64,000 bases of DNA from an uncultured Lachnospiraceae bacterium (GTDB lineage Bacteria > Bacillota > Clostridia > Lachnospirales > Lachnospiraceae): the NCBI GenBank assembly GCA_910586005.1, contig CAJUHG010000002.1, positions 30,937-94,936 of the forward strand, read 5' to 3'. The translations under genes were made by a program, and so were the position numbers. The notes under the pieces are model-generated. The model saw nothing but the letters and a program-made list of their open reading frames with translations, was not told the origin of the DNA and ran no database searches. This document shows positions 1 through 8,236 of the stretch, piece after piece (the stretch's first letter is position 1; every line of letters begins with the position of its first letter).

Positions 1-1
1 A

Positions 2-350
2 GAGGAAACTCCAGAAGAAGGAGTACCACCACAAGAGGAAACTCCAGAAGAAGGAATACCACCACAAGAAGGAGGGGATTCAGGAGAAAATCCACCACAA
101 GAGGGGGGAGAAAATTCAGGAGAAAATCCACCACAAGAAGGAGGAGATTCAGGAGAAAATCCACCACAAGAAGGAGGGGATTCAGGAGAAAATCCACCAC
201 AAGAGGGAGGAGAAGATTCAGAAGAAAATCCACCACAAGAAGAAGGAGAAGATTCAGAAGAAAATCCACCACAAGAAGGAGGAGAAGATTCAGAAGAAAA
301 TCCACCACAAGAGGGAGGGGAAGATTCAGGAAAGAATCCACCACCAGAGA
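2..350 (+). repeat. In-frame tandem repeat, 33/36-bp units
   Basis: About ten consecutive copies of a 33- or 36-base unit built around GAAAATCCACCACAAGA. The units differ by whole codons and synonymous changes, so reading frame is kept. Copy number is likely to vary between strains through slippage or recombination. Confidence 0.85.
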
Positions 351-412
351 GAGATGATCACCCTGTAGGAATGGAAAGGAGAATCATGATTGAGTACTTA
401 TGTGATAAGTGA
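2..412 (+). CDS. C-terminal end of a Pro/Glu/Gly-rich repeat protein (5' end outside window)
   Basis: An open frame enters from the left edge and stops with TGA at 410-412. It encodes about ten imperfect units of 11-12 residues such as GGDSGENPPQE and GGEDSEENPPQ, preceded by two EETPEEG units, and ends in a short unique tail. Such acidic proline-rich tracts usually serve as spacers in secreted or wall-associated proteins, but no signal peptide or anchor is visible because the start lies outside the window. The last 23 bases overlap the next gene in another frame. Function unknown; the frame itself is convincing because the repeats stay in phase and third positions vary. Confidence 0.7.
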   Translation, partial: EETPEEGVPPQEETPEEGIPPQEGGDSGENPPQEGGENSGENPPQEGGDSGENPPQEGGDSGENPPQEGGEDSEENPPQEEGEDSEENPPQEGGEDSEENPPQEGGEDSGKNPPPERDDHPVGMERRIMIEYLCDK

Positions 413-1187
413 TATTCATGGCTGCTATAAAGAATTTCTTACAATGTTGGAAAAAATTGATTTTTCTAATAGGGACTATTTAATTATGGCGGGGGATTAT
501 ATTGATAGGGGAAAATACAATTATGAGATGCTAAAATGGCTGGAGCATTGTCCAAGGAATGTTGTTCTGGTTCGAGGAAATCATGAGGAGGAATTTGTAA
601 AGAATATTGATTTGATGTTTCAGCTTGATAAAAAAGAAGAATTAGCATCTGATTTTACTTCAAATAAAGATGCAATCATATTATATGAATCTGTAAAATA
701 CATTTTAAAACAAAAAGACCTTTCAGCCTTATATTTTGATTTGTATGGTACACTTAATAGTCTGTTGGCTTATTCTAATGTTACTTTGGAAGATTTTAGT
801 AGATGGACAGAGATAATCCATAAAATGCCATATTACTTTAAATTAAAGGTTGGAGATAGAAATTGTGTTGTGGTACATGCTGGATATACTGAAAAATTAG
901 AGGATATCAATTCACGATTTTCTAGTTTAGAAGAATTTTATTTATATGCTAGAGAGGAAGGGTATCAACTAGGTGGAAAACAGCATGGAATGATTATAGC
1001 AGGTCATACACCCACAATATCTAAAAAGAGTTTTGCTTATAATAAGGGAAAAGTATTCCAATATTATAATAGAGAAATGGATTGTATCTTTTATAATATA
1101 GATTGTGGATGTGTATTTCAAGAATGGGAACTAGATGCAAGGCTTGCCTGTATTCGGTTAGAAGATGAAAAAGTATTTTATGTGTGA
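390..1187 (+). CDS. Metallophosphoesterase (serine/threonine phosphatase / diadenosine tetraphosphatase type)
   Basis: The 265-residue protein carries the calcineurin-like phosphoesterase motifs in order: DIHG (8-11), GDYIDRG (about 35-41), GNHE (about 63-66), a VVVHAGY histidine near 164 and GHTP near 207. These bind two metal ions and hydrolyse phosphomonoesters, in this subfamily phosphoproteins or dinucleoside polyphosphates. The start is taken as TTG at 390 because an AAGGAG site lies at 376-381 with good spacing, and the nearby ATG at 386 is in the repeat gene's frame. The gene begins inside the preceding frame, so the two are probably translationally coupled. Cytoplasmic; the exact substrate cannot be told. 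Confidence 0.85.
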   Translation: MSTYVISDIHGCYKEFLTMLEKIDFSNRDYLIMAGDYIDRGKYNYEMLKWLEHCPRNVVLVRGNHEEEFVKNIDLMFQLDKKEELASDFTSNKDAIILYESVKYILKQKDLSALYFDLYGTLNSLLAYSNVTLEDFSRWTEIIHKMPYYFKLKVGDRNCVVVHAGYTEKLEDINSRFSSLEEFYLYAREEGYQLGGKQHGMIIAGHTPTISKKSFAYNKGKVFQYYNREMDCIFYNIDCGCVFQEWELDARLACIRLEDEKVFYV

Positions 1188-1204
1188 TTGTATTTCATAT
1201 AGTG

Positions 1205-1250
1205 AAAGTGTTGGAAATTCTTACTAGTAGGAATTTCCAACACTTTTATA
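1205..1250. terminator. Bidirectional intrinsic terminator
   Basis: Perfect 16-bp inverted repeat (1205-1220 and 1231-1246) with a 10-base loop, ending in T-rich sequence on the + strand and A-rich sequence before it. It lies between two convergent genes and can serve both. Confidence 0.85.
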
Positions 1251-1348
1251 TGATAGGAAAGATTTTGGTAGTGTGAAGTATCTAATTTTCCTAAGATCTT
1301 TTCTGATGAAAAGATTAGAAAAGTTAATGGGAACTTAAATTGTTAATT

Positions 1349-4216
1349 TTATAAATTTTCATTTTTCAATGCATCAATCGTATTTTCTTTTTTTATCTTT
1401 CGCATGGAGTAAAGCATAGTTGAAAATACGACCAGAAATACACTTCCAACAGCAATGACAATACTATACCAAGGAATAAAGAATTTAATTTCAAGTCCAG
1501 CGGAAATGGTGTGGTAAATAAACCAAGTTACAAGAAAGGATACAGGAAGTCCATATAACAATCCTTTAAAGCCATAAAGTAGACATTCAAAGTTCATTAT
1601 TTTGGTAAATCCTTTTGGCGTCATGCCAATGGATTTCAGCATGGCAAATTCTCGCCTTCGCAGTTTAATATTAGTAGAAATCGTATGAAAGACATTGGCT
1701 GCTGCAATAAGGGAAATCAAGATAATAAATCCGAAAGCAAATACATTTACAACTGTTACTATAGCACGGTCACCTTCTGCATTTGCAGCATAATTATATA
1801 AAGATTCTGTTGAAATTCCTTGTTCTGTCAAGCGTTTTACCATAGTAGCAAAGACTTCGGTGTAATTTTCACATTGAAAAAATAATCTGACAGCTATATT
1901 ATCTTTGTAAGGGGCTTCTGGGACATTTGAGTATGTTGTGTCTGGTTCTAAAGTAGAAAAAAAGCTGTCTATAAAACTATAGGGATAAAATAACCGAACA
2001 CTATCATATTCATTTGGAAAGAAGTCAGGTGCCTGTGAAGTAACTGCACCAATGGAAATAGGTAAGGTAAGGCAAGATTCTTCGATTGGAATTTCGATTT
2101 CTTTATTTGAATTATTTTTCCAAAAATTACAATAAAATTCACCTGTTTCAGAATAAATGCCAATATTATCAAAGTAGTATCCTTCTTCTAAACGAGGCAG
2201 ATATAATACAGGGGCGGCGTGTTCCTTATTATCTAATAAGGAAGGCGTATAGTATCTTTCTTCTATGTTGTTATAATACCAAAGGGAATCTACCATTACT
2301 GCAGTAGGATTTTCTTTATTATAAAATACAGCTTCTGATAAATTTTGTTCTTTTAAGTAACTGAGAAAATTGTTATCTTCCAAAAAAACAATGTGAAACG
2401 TGGTAAGTGTTTTTTCAAATTCTTGATAAGAGTCTCCCTTTTGCTCTAAAAGCATTTTTTGATAGTCGCGATAATCCTTACTAGTAGAAGCTGTGTTTAC
2501 AGAACCATTCAGACGCAACTCAGAAGAGTAAGAGGCTGCAGTAACACCTTTCACCTGTGAAAGTTCAGAAAACAAAGTATCTGTAGAATAATTGTTATGA
2601 GAAGACTTATTGTAAATAATATCATATTCATAATTTGTAATAACAGAATTTACAGACTTTGTTAGATATGTGCACCAGCTACTAGCAGAAATAAATAACA
2701 CAATACTCAAAAATAAGGAAATAACGGTAGCTCGATATTTTTTACGATTGCGTTTAAAATTTTTTGTTGCAATCATTCCTTCAAAACCAAAAAGTTTTTC
2801 TGTTAGTTTAGAAGTCTTTACTTTACTAGGGCGAATTGCAATATCATCCGTTTGTCGAATGGCATCAATTGCTGATTTTTTCATGGCACGTTTTGCTGGA
2901 ATATAAGCAGAAATTAAAATGGTCAACAAAGATACACAAATGGCAATTGTCAATGCCCCAAAAGAAGGGTGCAAGGTTAAACTTACTTTATCTGTAGGTC
3001 CTAAAATACTTGCAAATCTAGCTAAAGCATAGCCAGAATCTCCAGTAATTCCAAGAATATTAGTCATCATATCTTTAATAAAATAAAAAGTGATACCAAT
3101 GCCTAAAAGTCCTGACAGAATACCAAAAGGAATGCCAATACAACTTAAAAATAATGCTTCAAATAGTACACTTTTCGTTAATTGTCGTTTGGTAGCACCA
3201 ATGGAGGCTAACAATCCAAATTGTTTGGTGCGTTCACTGACAGAAATAGAAAAAGCATTATAAATCAATGAAATAGAGCCAAACATAATAATACTAATCA
3301 GTATGATACCAAGACCATATAGAACTTGATTGTATCGACTTTCACCAGAATATCCATAAAAGCGCAAAAGGTCATAATTAGTAGTCCAAGTATCAGCCTC
3401 TGTTTTTGAAAATAAATTATCTATCATAAGAGTGCAATTTCTTCCAGAAGTAGTGCGAATATATAAATCATAAAGATGGTTAGTATTATTGTCACCCATC
3501 GTTAGTGCAGTATAAGCAGGGGCATGATAGGCTTCAAAAGATGGACGTTCATAGAATCCTACGACTTTATAGCTTCTTTTCTCTGTTGGAACAAGATACT
3601 CTTGAAAAGAATCAGGATCTTCTGTGATATTATCTTTTGTATTAGAATTTTTTGCAGATTTATTATAATTATTTTTATCTTCCACTTCATTTTGATATTC
3701 TACCTGATTATTAAGAAGAGTTCCCTCTTTATCTACTCGATTTCCTAAATTCAGTTCTAGTGTGGAATCCAATTGATAATTAATACCTCCATTTGTAAAT
3801 AAGTGGTCAGGAAGTAAGAGTTCATTTTTGTTTTCAGGCATTCTCCCTTGTGTCAAATGAATGGGCATCATAGTTGTAAAATCTTGTTGAATGCCATAAA
3901 CACATAAATAAGGTTTATAATCATTGTTGTAGTCTTTTAGAGCAGAAAATCCAATTAATTCCATAGAAATAGCTTTTTTTACTTGTTTATCTGAACTGAT
4001 TGTTTCCAGATTTTCTGCTGAGAGACCATATCCTGCCCCATACCAATTTCCTTTTTCATAAATAGTAGATTGGATTAAGTAATGTTGCAAAGAAGAAATA
4101 CTGATTGTTGTAGCGCTAAACATTGCAGCAGAAAGAATAATTCCTATAATGGTAACAAGTGTGCGAGTACGGTTCTCTTTTAAATTTTTTAAGGTGACTT
4201 TTTGAAAAATATTCAT
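1349..4216 (-). CDS. FtsX/MacB-type ABC transporter permease
   Basis: The 955-residue integral membrane protein has two FtsX-like permease halves. Each half has one N-terminal membrane helix (about 17-37 and 495-515), a large extracellular part (about 40-295 and 520-825) and three C-terminal helices, giving eight in all. Motifs such as GLLASIGATKRQ and AMLKSIGMTPKG are the usual cytoplasmic coupling segments of this family. It overlaps the upstream ATPase gene by four bases (ATGA), so the two form one transporter. With the adjacent BceRS-like system the likely role is peptide-antibiotic resistance or envelope-stress export. BceB-type permeases usually have ten helices, so it is closer to the MacB/LolCE-like tandem layout. 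Confidence 0.85.
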   Translation of the reverse strand: MNIFQKVTLKNLKENRTRTLVTIIGIILSAAMFSATTISISSLQHYLIQSTIYEKGNWYGAGYGLSAENLETISSDKQVKKAISMELIGFSALKDYNNDYKPYLCVYGIQQDFTTMMPIHLTQGRMPENKNELLLPDHLFTNGGINYQLDSTLELNLGNRVDKEGTLLNNQVEYQNEVEDKNNYNKSAKNSNTKDNITEDPDSFQEYLVPTEKRSYKVVGFYERPSFEAYHAPAYTALTMGDNNTNHLYDLYIRTTSGRNCTLMIDNLFSKTEADTWTTNYDLLRFYGYSGESRYNQVLYGLGIILISIIMFGSISLIYNAFSISVSERTKQFGLLASIGATKRQLTKSVLFEALFLSCIGIPFGILSGLLGIGITFYFIKDMMTNILGITGDSGYALARFASILGPTDKVSLTLHPSFGALTIAICVSLLTILISAYIPAKRAMKKSAIDAIRQTDDIAIRPSKVKTSKLTEKLFGFEGMIATKNFKRNRKKYRATVISLFLSIVLFISASSWCTYLTKSVNSVITNYEYDIIYNKSSHNNYSTDTLFSELSQVKGVTAASYSSELRLNGSVNTASTSKDYRDYQKMLLEQKGDSYQEFEKTLTTFHIVFLEDNNFLSYLKEQNLSEAVFYNKENPTAVMVDSLWYYNNIEERYYTPSLLDNKEHAAPVLYLPRLEEGYYFDNIGIYSETGEFYCNFWKNNSNKEIEIPIEESCLTLPISIGAVTSQAPDFFPNEYDSVRLFYPYSFIDSFFSTLEPDTTYSNVPEAPYKDNIAVRLFFQCENYTEVFATMVKRLTEQGISTESLYNYAANAEGDRAIVTVVNVFAFGFIILISLIAAANVFHTISTNIKLRRREFAMLKSIGMTPKGFTKIMNFECLLYGFKGLLYGLPVSFLVTWFIYHTISAGLEIKFFIPWYSIVIAVGSVFLVVFSTMLYSMRKIKKENTIDALKNENL

Positions 4217-4896
4217 GGACGAATCACCTCATCTCTAGTAATTTTACCATCTTCAATGGCAAGAATACGGTTTGCCTGTAGAGCAATATTTTCATCATGC
4301 GTAATTATAATTAATGTTTGCTTATATTTTTCATTGGAATATTTTAACAGTTCTATAATTTCTTGACTATTTTTAGAATCAAGGTTTCCAGTAGGTTCAT
4401 CAGCAAGCACCACAGCAGGAGCATTCATTAAAGCTCTGCCAATGGAAACACGTTGCTGCTGTCCTCCAGATAGCTGATTGGGAAGATGATTTTCTCTTCC
4501 TTTTAAGGAAAGAATTTGTAAGAGTTCTTCTAAGCGTTGCTGATTTACTTCTCTTTGGTCCATTAAAACTGGTAAAGTCATATTTTCTATGACATTTAAG
4601 ACGGGAATTAGATTATAAAATTGATAAATTAAACCTACTTGACGCCTGCGAAAGATAGCAAGTTTTGTTTCATTTTGGGAATAGACATCTGTTCCCTCCA
4701 TAAATACTTTACCTGAAGTTGGAACATCTACACCTCCTAAAATATGTAGTAGTGTAGATTTACCAGAACCAGAAGGGCCAATAATAGCAAGAAATTCTCC
4801 TTTGTGTACAGAAAAAGAAACATCATCTAGTGCTTTTACCTGATTTTCTCCCACACCATAAAGTTTTGTCAGATGTTCTGCTTTTAAAATTTCCAT
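4213..4896 (-). CDS. ABC transporter ATP-binding protein (MacB/BceA family)
   Basis: The 227-residue ATPase shows Walker A GPSGSGKST (about 40-48), the signature LSGGQQQRV, Walker B VVLADEPTGNLD and a switch histidine in IITHD. The DEPTGNLD form is typical of ATPases that pair with FtsX-type permeases (LolD, MacB, BceA). It energises the permease encoded immediately downstream with a four-base overlap. A GGAGG site lies just upstream of the ATG (minus strand). Transcription probably starts at the operator-bearing promoter in 4897-5125 rather than only by read-through from the kinase gene. Confidence 0.93.
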   Translation of the reverse strand: MEILKAEHLTKLYGVGENQVKALDDVSFSVHKGEFLAIIGPSGSGKSTLLHILGGVDVPTSGKVFMEGTDVYSQNETKLAIFRRRQVGLIYQFYNLIPVLNVIENMTLPVLMDQREVNQQRLEELLQILSLKGRENHLPNQLSGGQQQRVSIGRALMNAPAVVLADEPTGNLDSKNSQEIIELLKYSNEKYKQTLIIITHDENIALQANRILAIEDGKITRDEVIRP

Positions 4897-5003
4897 TTTA
4901 ATATCATCCTCCTATGCCAATCATATTTGTAATTAGGTTTTGTAATGTCTGTTCACTTATACCTGAAAGCAGATGCTGTGACCACCCATTGAAAACACTT
5001 TTA

Positions 5004-5055
5004 TTTTACACTCACAAAGTGACAGTGTAGTGACTCTTTTGTGACAATATTGTCA
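5004..5055 (-). promoter_or_regulatory. Response-regulator operator: three direct repeats, 11-bp period, ahead of the ABC operon
   Basis: Read on the + strand, GTGACA at 5019, GTGACT at 5030 and GTGACA at 5041 recur exactly every 11 bp. The last one extends into the palindrome TGACAATATTGTCA (5042-5055). Direct hexamers one helical turn apart are the normal binding pattern of OmpR/PhoB regulators, and one is encoded at 6178-6855. A TAAAAT-like -10 on the minus strand (5004-5009) lies about 17 bp downstream, with no good -35, as expected for an activated promoter. A 7-bp hairpin (5066-5090) just beyond may end the regulator-kinase transcript. Confidence 0.6.
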
Positions 5056-5125
5056 TTTATGTGAGAGCCTAGAGTTTTTTATGCTAGGCTTAGGGATATA
5101 AATAATCATAACCAAATACTTAATA

Positions 5126-6130
5126 TTAAGAAGCATAGAATTTTATTGTAAATTTGGCTCCGCCTTCTAAGCGATTTTCTGCTTTTAAGGTGCCATTTTG
5201 TTGCGATATAATCCTTCGGGAAAGTGCAAGCCCTATTCCTACACTTTGTTCGGAAGCATTTTTTCCTTTATAAAATCGCTCAAACAAGTGTGGTAAGTCT
5301 TCTTTCTCAAAGCCTGGACCATTGTCTTCTATAATAATTTCTGTGAATATGGTATTTTCAGAAAAAGTAACTTGAATATGACCATCTAGGGGAGTGTGTT
5401 CCATACAATTTTTTAAAATATTTAAGAGTGCCTCTGTGGACCAAGAGAAATCACCTATAAATTGTGCATCTTCTGAATGTGGAAGAATGGATAAAGTCTG
5501 TCCGCGAAGTTCCATAGGAATAAGAAAAGGTTCTGTGGCATGTTGAATTAATTTTTGTACAGATATAGGTACTTTCTGAAGATGAGCAGTACCAGCATCC
5601 ATTTTAGACATTTTTAAGAGAGCTTCCACTAGCCAATCAATACGAGAAAGGAGTTGTGTAAGCTCTTGTAACAATTGTTGTTTTCTTGTTGCAGACAAAT
5701 CTGGTTCTATAAGAAGGGAAAGAATAATATTAGAAGTAGTTAAAGGAGAACGAATTTGGTGAGAGATATCAGCCATAGAATCTGCAAGTAATTTTTTATC
5801 TTCTTCTAATGCAGCAGCTTGTTCACTTAGTCGAAGTGTCATTTTGGATAACTCATTTTCTAAAATAGATAATTCGCCCTCTTTGTATTTCTCAAAGTTA
5901 ATGGGAACTTGATGATGCAACATATTGTCAAGTTCGCAGCTAAGTTGCTCTAACTTGTGATATCTGTGTACAGTAATCCAATAATGGGAAGTAAGATAGC
6001 ATATAGAAGAAAACAATATCAAATTTCCTGTGAAGAAAGTATAATCATATCCAATATAGGTAAAAAGAATTAGCAGAAAGATATGCCAAAGCAGACTGAT
6101 TTTAATTTCAGGATTGCGAAAGAATTTCAT
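5126..6130 (-). CDS. Sensor histidine kinase, BceS-like (intramembrane-sensing)
   Basis: The protein has two membrane helices (about 13-28 and 35-50) joined by only a few residues, so it has no extracellular sensor domain. This is the hallmark of kinases that sense through a partner ABC transporter. A HisKA segment follows with phospho-acceptor His near residue 124 (ADISHQIRSPLT), then an HATPase_c domain with the N box (NILKNCMEH), G1 (EDNGPGF) and G2 (GIGLALSRRI). The start is placed at the ATG at 6130 because an upstream in-frame ATGGAGG provides the ribosome site. The regulator gene precedes it by 47 bp in the same operon. Confidence 0.88.
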   Translation of the reverse strand: MKFFRNPEIKISLLWHIFLLILFTYIGYDYTFFTGNLILFSSICYLTSHYWITVHRYHKLEQLSCELDNMLHHQVPINFEKYKEGELSILENELSKMTLRLSEQAAALEEDKKLLADSMADISHQIRSPLTTSNIILSLLIEPDLSATRKQQLLQELTQLLSRIDWLVEALLKMSKMDAGTAHLQKVPISVQKLIQHATEPFLIPMELRGQTLSILPHSEDAQFIGDFSWSTEALLNILKNCMEHTPLDGHIQVTFSENTIFTEIIIEDNGPGFEKEDLPHLFERFYKGKNASEQSVGIGLALSRRIISQQNGTLKAENRLEGGAKFTIKFYAS

Positions 6131-6177
6131 GGTATCCTCCATTCTATAGAATATATCTAATAGATAAAAGTAGATAG

Positions 6178-6855
6178 CTAGTCCCCCATTTTATATCCTA
6201 TTCCACGAACTGTTTTTATTAGAATAGGAGTTTGTGGATGTTCTTCAATTTTTTCTCTTAGTCGTTTGATGTATACAGTTAAGGTATTGTCATTGACAAA
6301 TTCGCCAGCAATATCCCAAAGAGCATCTAGCAGTTTTTGACGGGATAGGATAATTCCTTTGTTGTTTATAAAATATAAAAGCAGTCGGTATTCCAAGGCT
6401 GATAAAATAATCTCTTTTCCATCTTTATAAACAGTTCCACGAACAATATCTACATGAAGATTTTTATATTCTAATAAAGTATTTGCTTTTCCATAACGAC
6501 GCATAATATTATGAATGCGGGAAACTAATTCACGGGGGCGAAAAGGTTTGGAAATATAATCATCTGCACCTAAATCTAAGCCAGTTACTACACTGTATTC
6601 ATCTCCAGAAGCACTTAGAAAAATAACTGGAAGATTTGTAGTTGATTTGGCAGCGCGACAAATAGCATAACCAGTTCCATCGGAAAGGGAAACATCTAAT
6701 AATAGTAAATCAAATTGTTTTGCTGATTTTTCAAGGAGGGAAAGTGCTTTTGCTTGCCCCTCTACTGCAGTAATAGAGAAGCCTTCTTTTTGTAGAAATT
6801 CTGTTAAGTTTGTAACAATACTTTTATCATCTTCTACTAACAAGATATGTGTCAT
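6178..6855 (-). CDS. OmpR-family response regulator
   Basis: The 225-residue regulator has a receiver domain with acidic pocket (VEDD, 7-10), phospho-acceptor Asp54 (LLLDVSL) and the conserved Lys in KPFRPREL. It ends in a winged-helix DNA-binding domain (about 125-225, ending in IKTVRGIGYKM). Phosphorylated by the kinase encoded next to it, it should bind the 11-bp-spaced repeats at 5019-5046 and activate the ABC transporter genes. It is the first gene of the regulator-kinase operon and is divergent from the ROK kinase gene; the 193-bp gap holds both promoters. Confidence 0.93.
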   Translation of the reverse strand: MTHILLVEDDKSIVTNLTEFLQKEGFSITAVEGQAKALSLLEKSAKQFDLLLLDVSLSDGTGYAICRAAKSTTNLPVIFLSASGDEYSVVTGLDLGADDYISKPFRPRELVSRIHNIMRRYGKANTLLEYKNLHVDIVRGTVYKDGKEIILSALEYRLLLYFINNKGIILSRQKLLDALWDIAGEFVNDNTLTVYIKRLREKIEEHPQTPILIKTVRGIGYKMGD

Positions 6856-7048
6856 ATACTTATCAACTCCTAAATGAAATTATTTTTCCTATAGTTTAGC
6901 ATTTTTGATGGTAGCTTTCAAGATAAGAAAAAGTATTGAGAAGCCTATAAGAATGTGATACTATTTGAAATAAAGATATATAGGGGAGTGCAATAGGAAA
7001 AATTTAGGTAATTGCCTATTAGATACTTGCCTGAAAGGAGAAAATATT

Positions 7049-7990
7049 ATGAAAAAATATGGTTTTGGTGTGGATATTGGTGGAACTACTTGTAAAATTG
7101 GTTTATTTGAAATCACTGGACAACTACTAGAAAAGTGGGAAATCCCAACAGATACACAGGAGGCGGGAAAAAATATTCTTCCAAATATCGCAAGTTCTTT
7201 ACAGAAAAAAATGGAAGAAAGAAATATAGAAAAAGAGGAAATAGAGGGAATTGGAGTAGGACTTCCAGGACCAGTATGTGCAGATGGAAGTGTTCCTGTG
7301 TGTGTAAATCTTGGTTGGAAAAATATGCATGTGGCAAAAGAGATGGAAACTTTAATGAAGGGAATTATGGTAAAGGCTGGAAATGATGCTAATGTAGCTG
7401 CTCTTGGCGAGATGTGGCAAGGTGGTGGTAAAGGCTGTAAGCAGGTGGTTATGGTAACACTTGGCACAGGAGTAGGCGGCGGAATTATTATGGATGAAAA
7501 AATTGTAGCAGGAGCCAATGGAGCTGGTGGAGAAATTGGTCATATGACAGTAAATTCCCATGAAACGATTTCTTGCAACTGTGGTAGAAAGGGATGTTTA
7601 GAACAATATGCCTCTGCAACAGGAATTACCCGCCTAGCGAAAGAAAGGCTAGCACAAGAACATAAAGAATCTTTGTTGGACAAGGCAGAAGAAATTTCTG
7701 CAAAAACAGTATTTGATGCATATAAGGAACAAGATAAGGTTGCAGAGGAAATTGTGGAAAAATTTGCAAGGATTTTGGGTAGAGCTTTGAGTAATATTGC
7801 CTGTGTAGTAGATCCAGAAGTATTTGTAATTGGTGGTGGGGTATCGAAAGCAGGAGAAGTATTGTTAGAAGCGATAGAAAAACATTATAGAAAAGTTGCC
7901 TTTTCTTCGTGTAAAGATACTAAATTTGCTTTAGCTTCTTTAGGAAATGATGCAGGAATTTATGGTTGTATGAAATTGGTTTTAGAATAA
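7049..7990 (+). CDS. glcK: ROK-family glucokinase
   Basis: The 313-residue sugar kinase begins with the phosphate-binding motif GVDIGGTTCKIG and contains GNDANVAALGE with the catalytic Asp. It also has the ROK zinc site CNCGRKGCLEQYAS and a C-terminal GGGVSKAG segment. It most likely phosphorylates glucose with ATP in the cytoplasm, feeding glycolysis. An AAGGAG ribosome site precedes the ATG by eight bases. Length and motifs match Gram-positive GlcK enzymes, but ROK members also act on N-acetyl-sugars, so the exact substrate is inferred. It is a single gene followed by its own terminator. Confidence 0.85.
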   Translation: MKKYGFGVDIGGTTCKIGLFEITGQLLEKWEIPTDTQEAGKNILPNIASSLQKKMEERNIEKEEIEGIGVGLPGPVCADGSVPVCVNLGWKNMHVAKEMETLMKGIMVKAGNDANVAALGEMWQGGGKGCKQVVMVTLGTGVGGGIIMDEKIVAGANGAGGEIGHMTVNSHETISCNCGRKGCLEQYASATGITRLAKERLAQEHKESLLDKAEEISAKTVFDAYKEQDKVAEEIVEKFARILGRALSNIACVVDPEVFVIGGGVSKAGEVLLEAIEKHYRKVAFSSCKDTKFALASLGNDAGIYGCMKLVLE

Positions 7991-8110
7991 GAAAGAAATC
8001 TGTTTCTGTTAGATTGTTGTAAGAGACAATCTGTTTGATACTAAGTTTTAAAATAAAATATCTGTTTCTGTTAAGAAAAAAGAAATTTTTATTACAATTA
8101 AGAAAAAGTA

Positions 8111-8147
8111 AGCCAAGGCAGTGAATTTTAGCCTTGGCTTTTGTTTT
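8111..8147 (+). terminator. Intrinsic terminator after the ROK kinase
   Basis: AGCCAAGGC (8111-8119) pairs with GCCTTGGCT (8131-8139), followed by TTTGTTTTT. The 120 bases between the gene and this hairpin contain two copies of ATCTGTTTCTGTTA about 60 bp apart, with no recognised function. Confidence 0.85.
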
Positions 8148-8219
8148 TCTATAAGAAAAACCTTATCACGCTAAAGTGTGAAAATATCTTCTCTATAGAA
8201 GAACAATAATATGTGCACA
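8146..8219 (+). repeat. Dispersed intergenic repeat, copy A
   Basis: This stretch resembles 19817-19893 over its whole length (roughly three quarters identical by eye). Shared parts are TTTTTCTAT at the start, GTGTGAAA, and a small hairpin CTTCT-N4-AGAAG (8188-8201) followed by ATATGTG. Both copies directly follow an intrinsic terminator. Only the hairpin loop differs inside the conserved core, which suggests the stem matters. Confidence 0.5.
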
Positions 8220-8236
8220 TGTGCAAATTGTTTCCC

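Noticed and set aside
6961..7518. Open frame on the minus strand inside the ROK kinase gene
   Set aside because: Shadow frame; the + strand has full kinase motifs and a good ribosome site.
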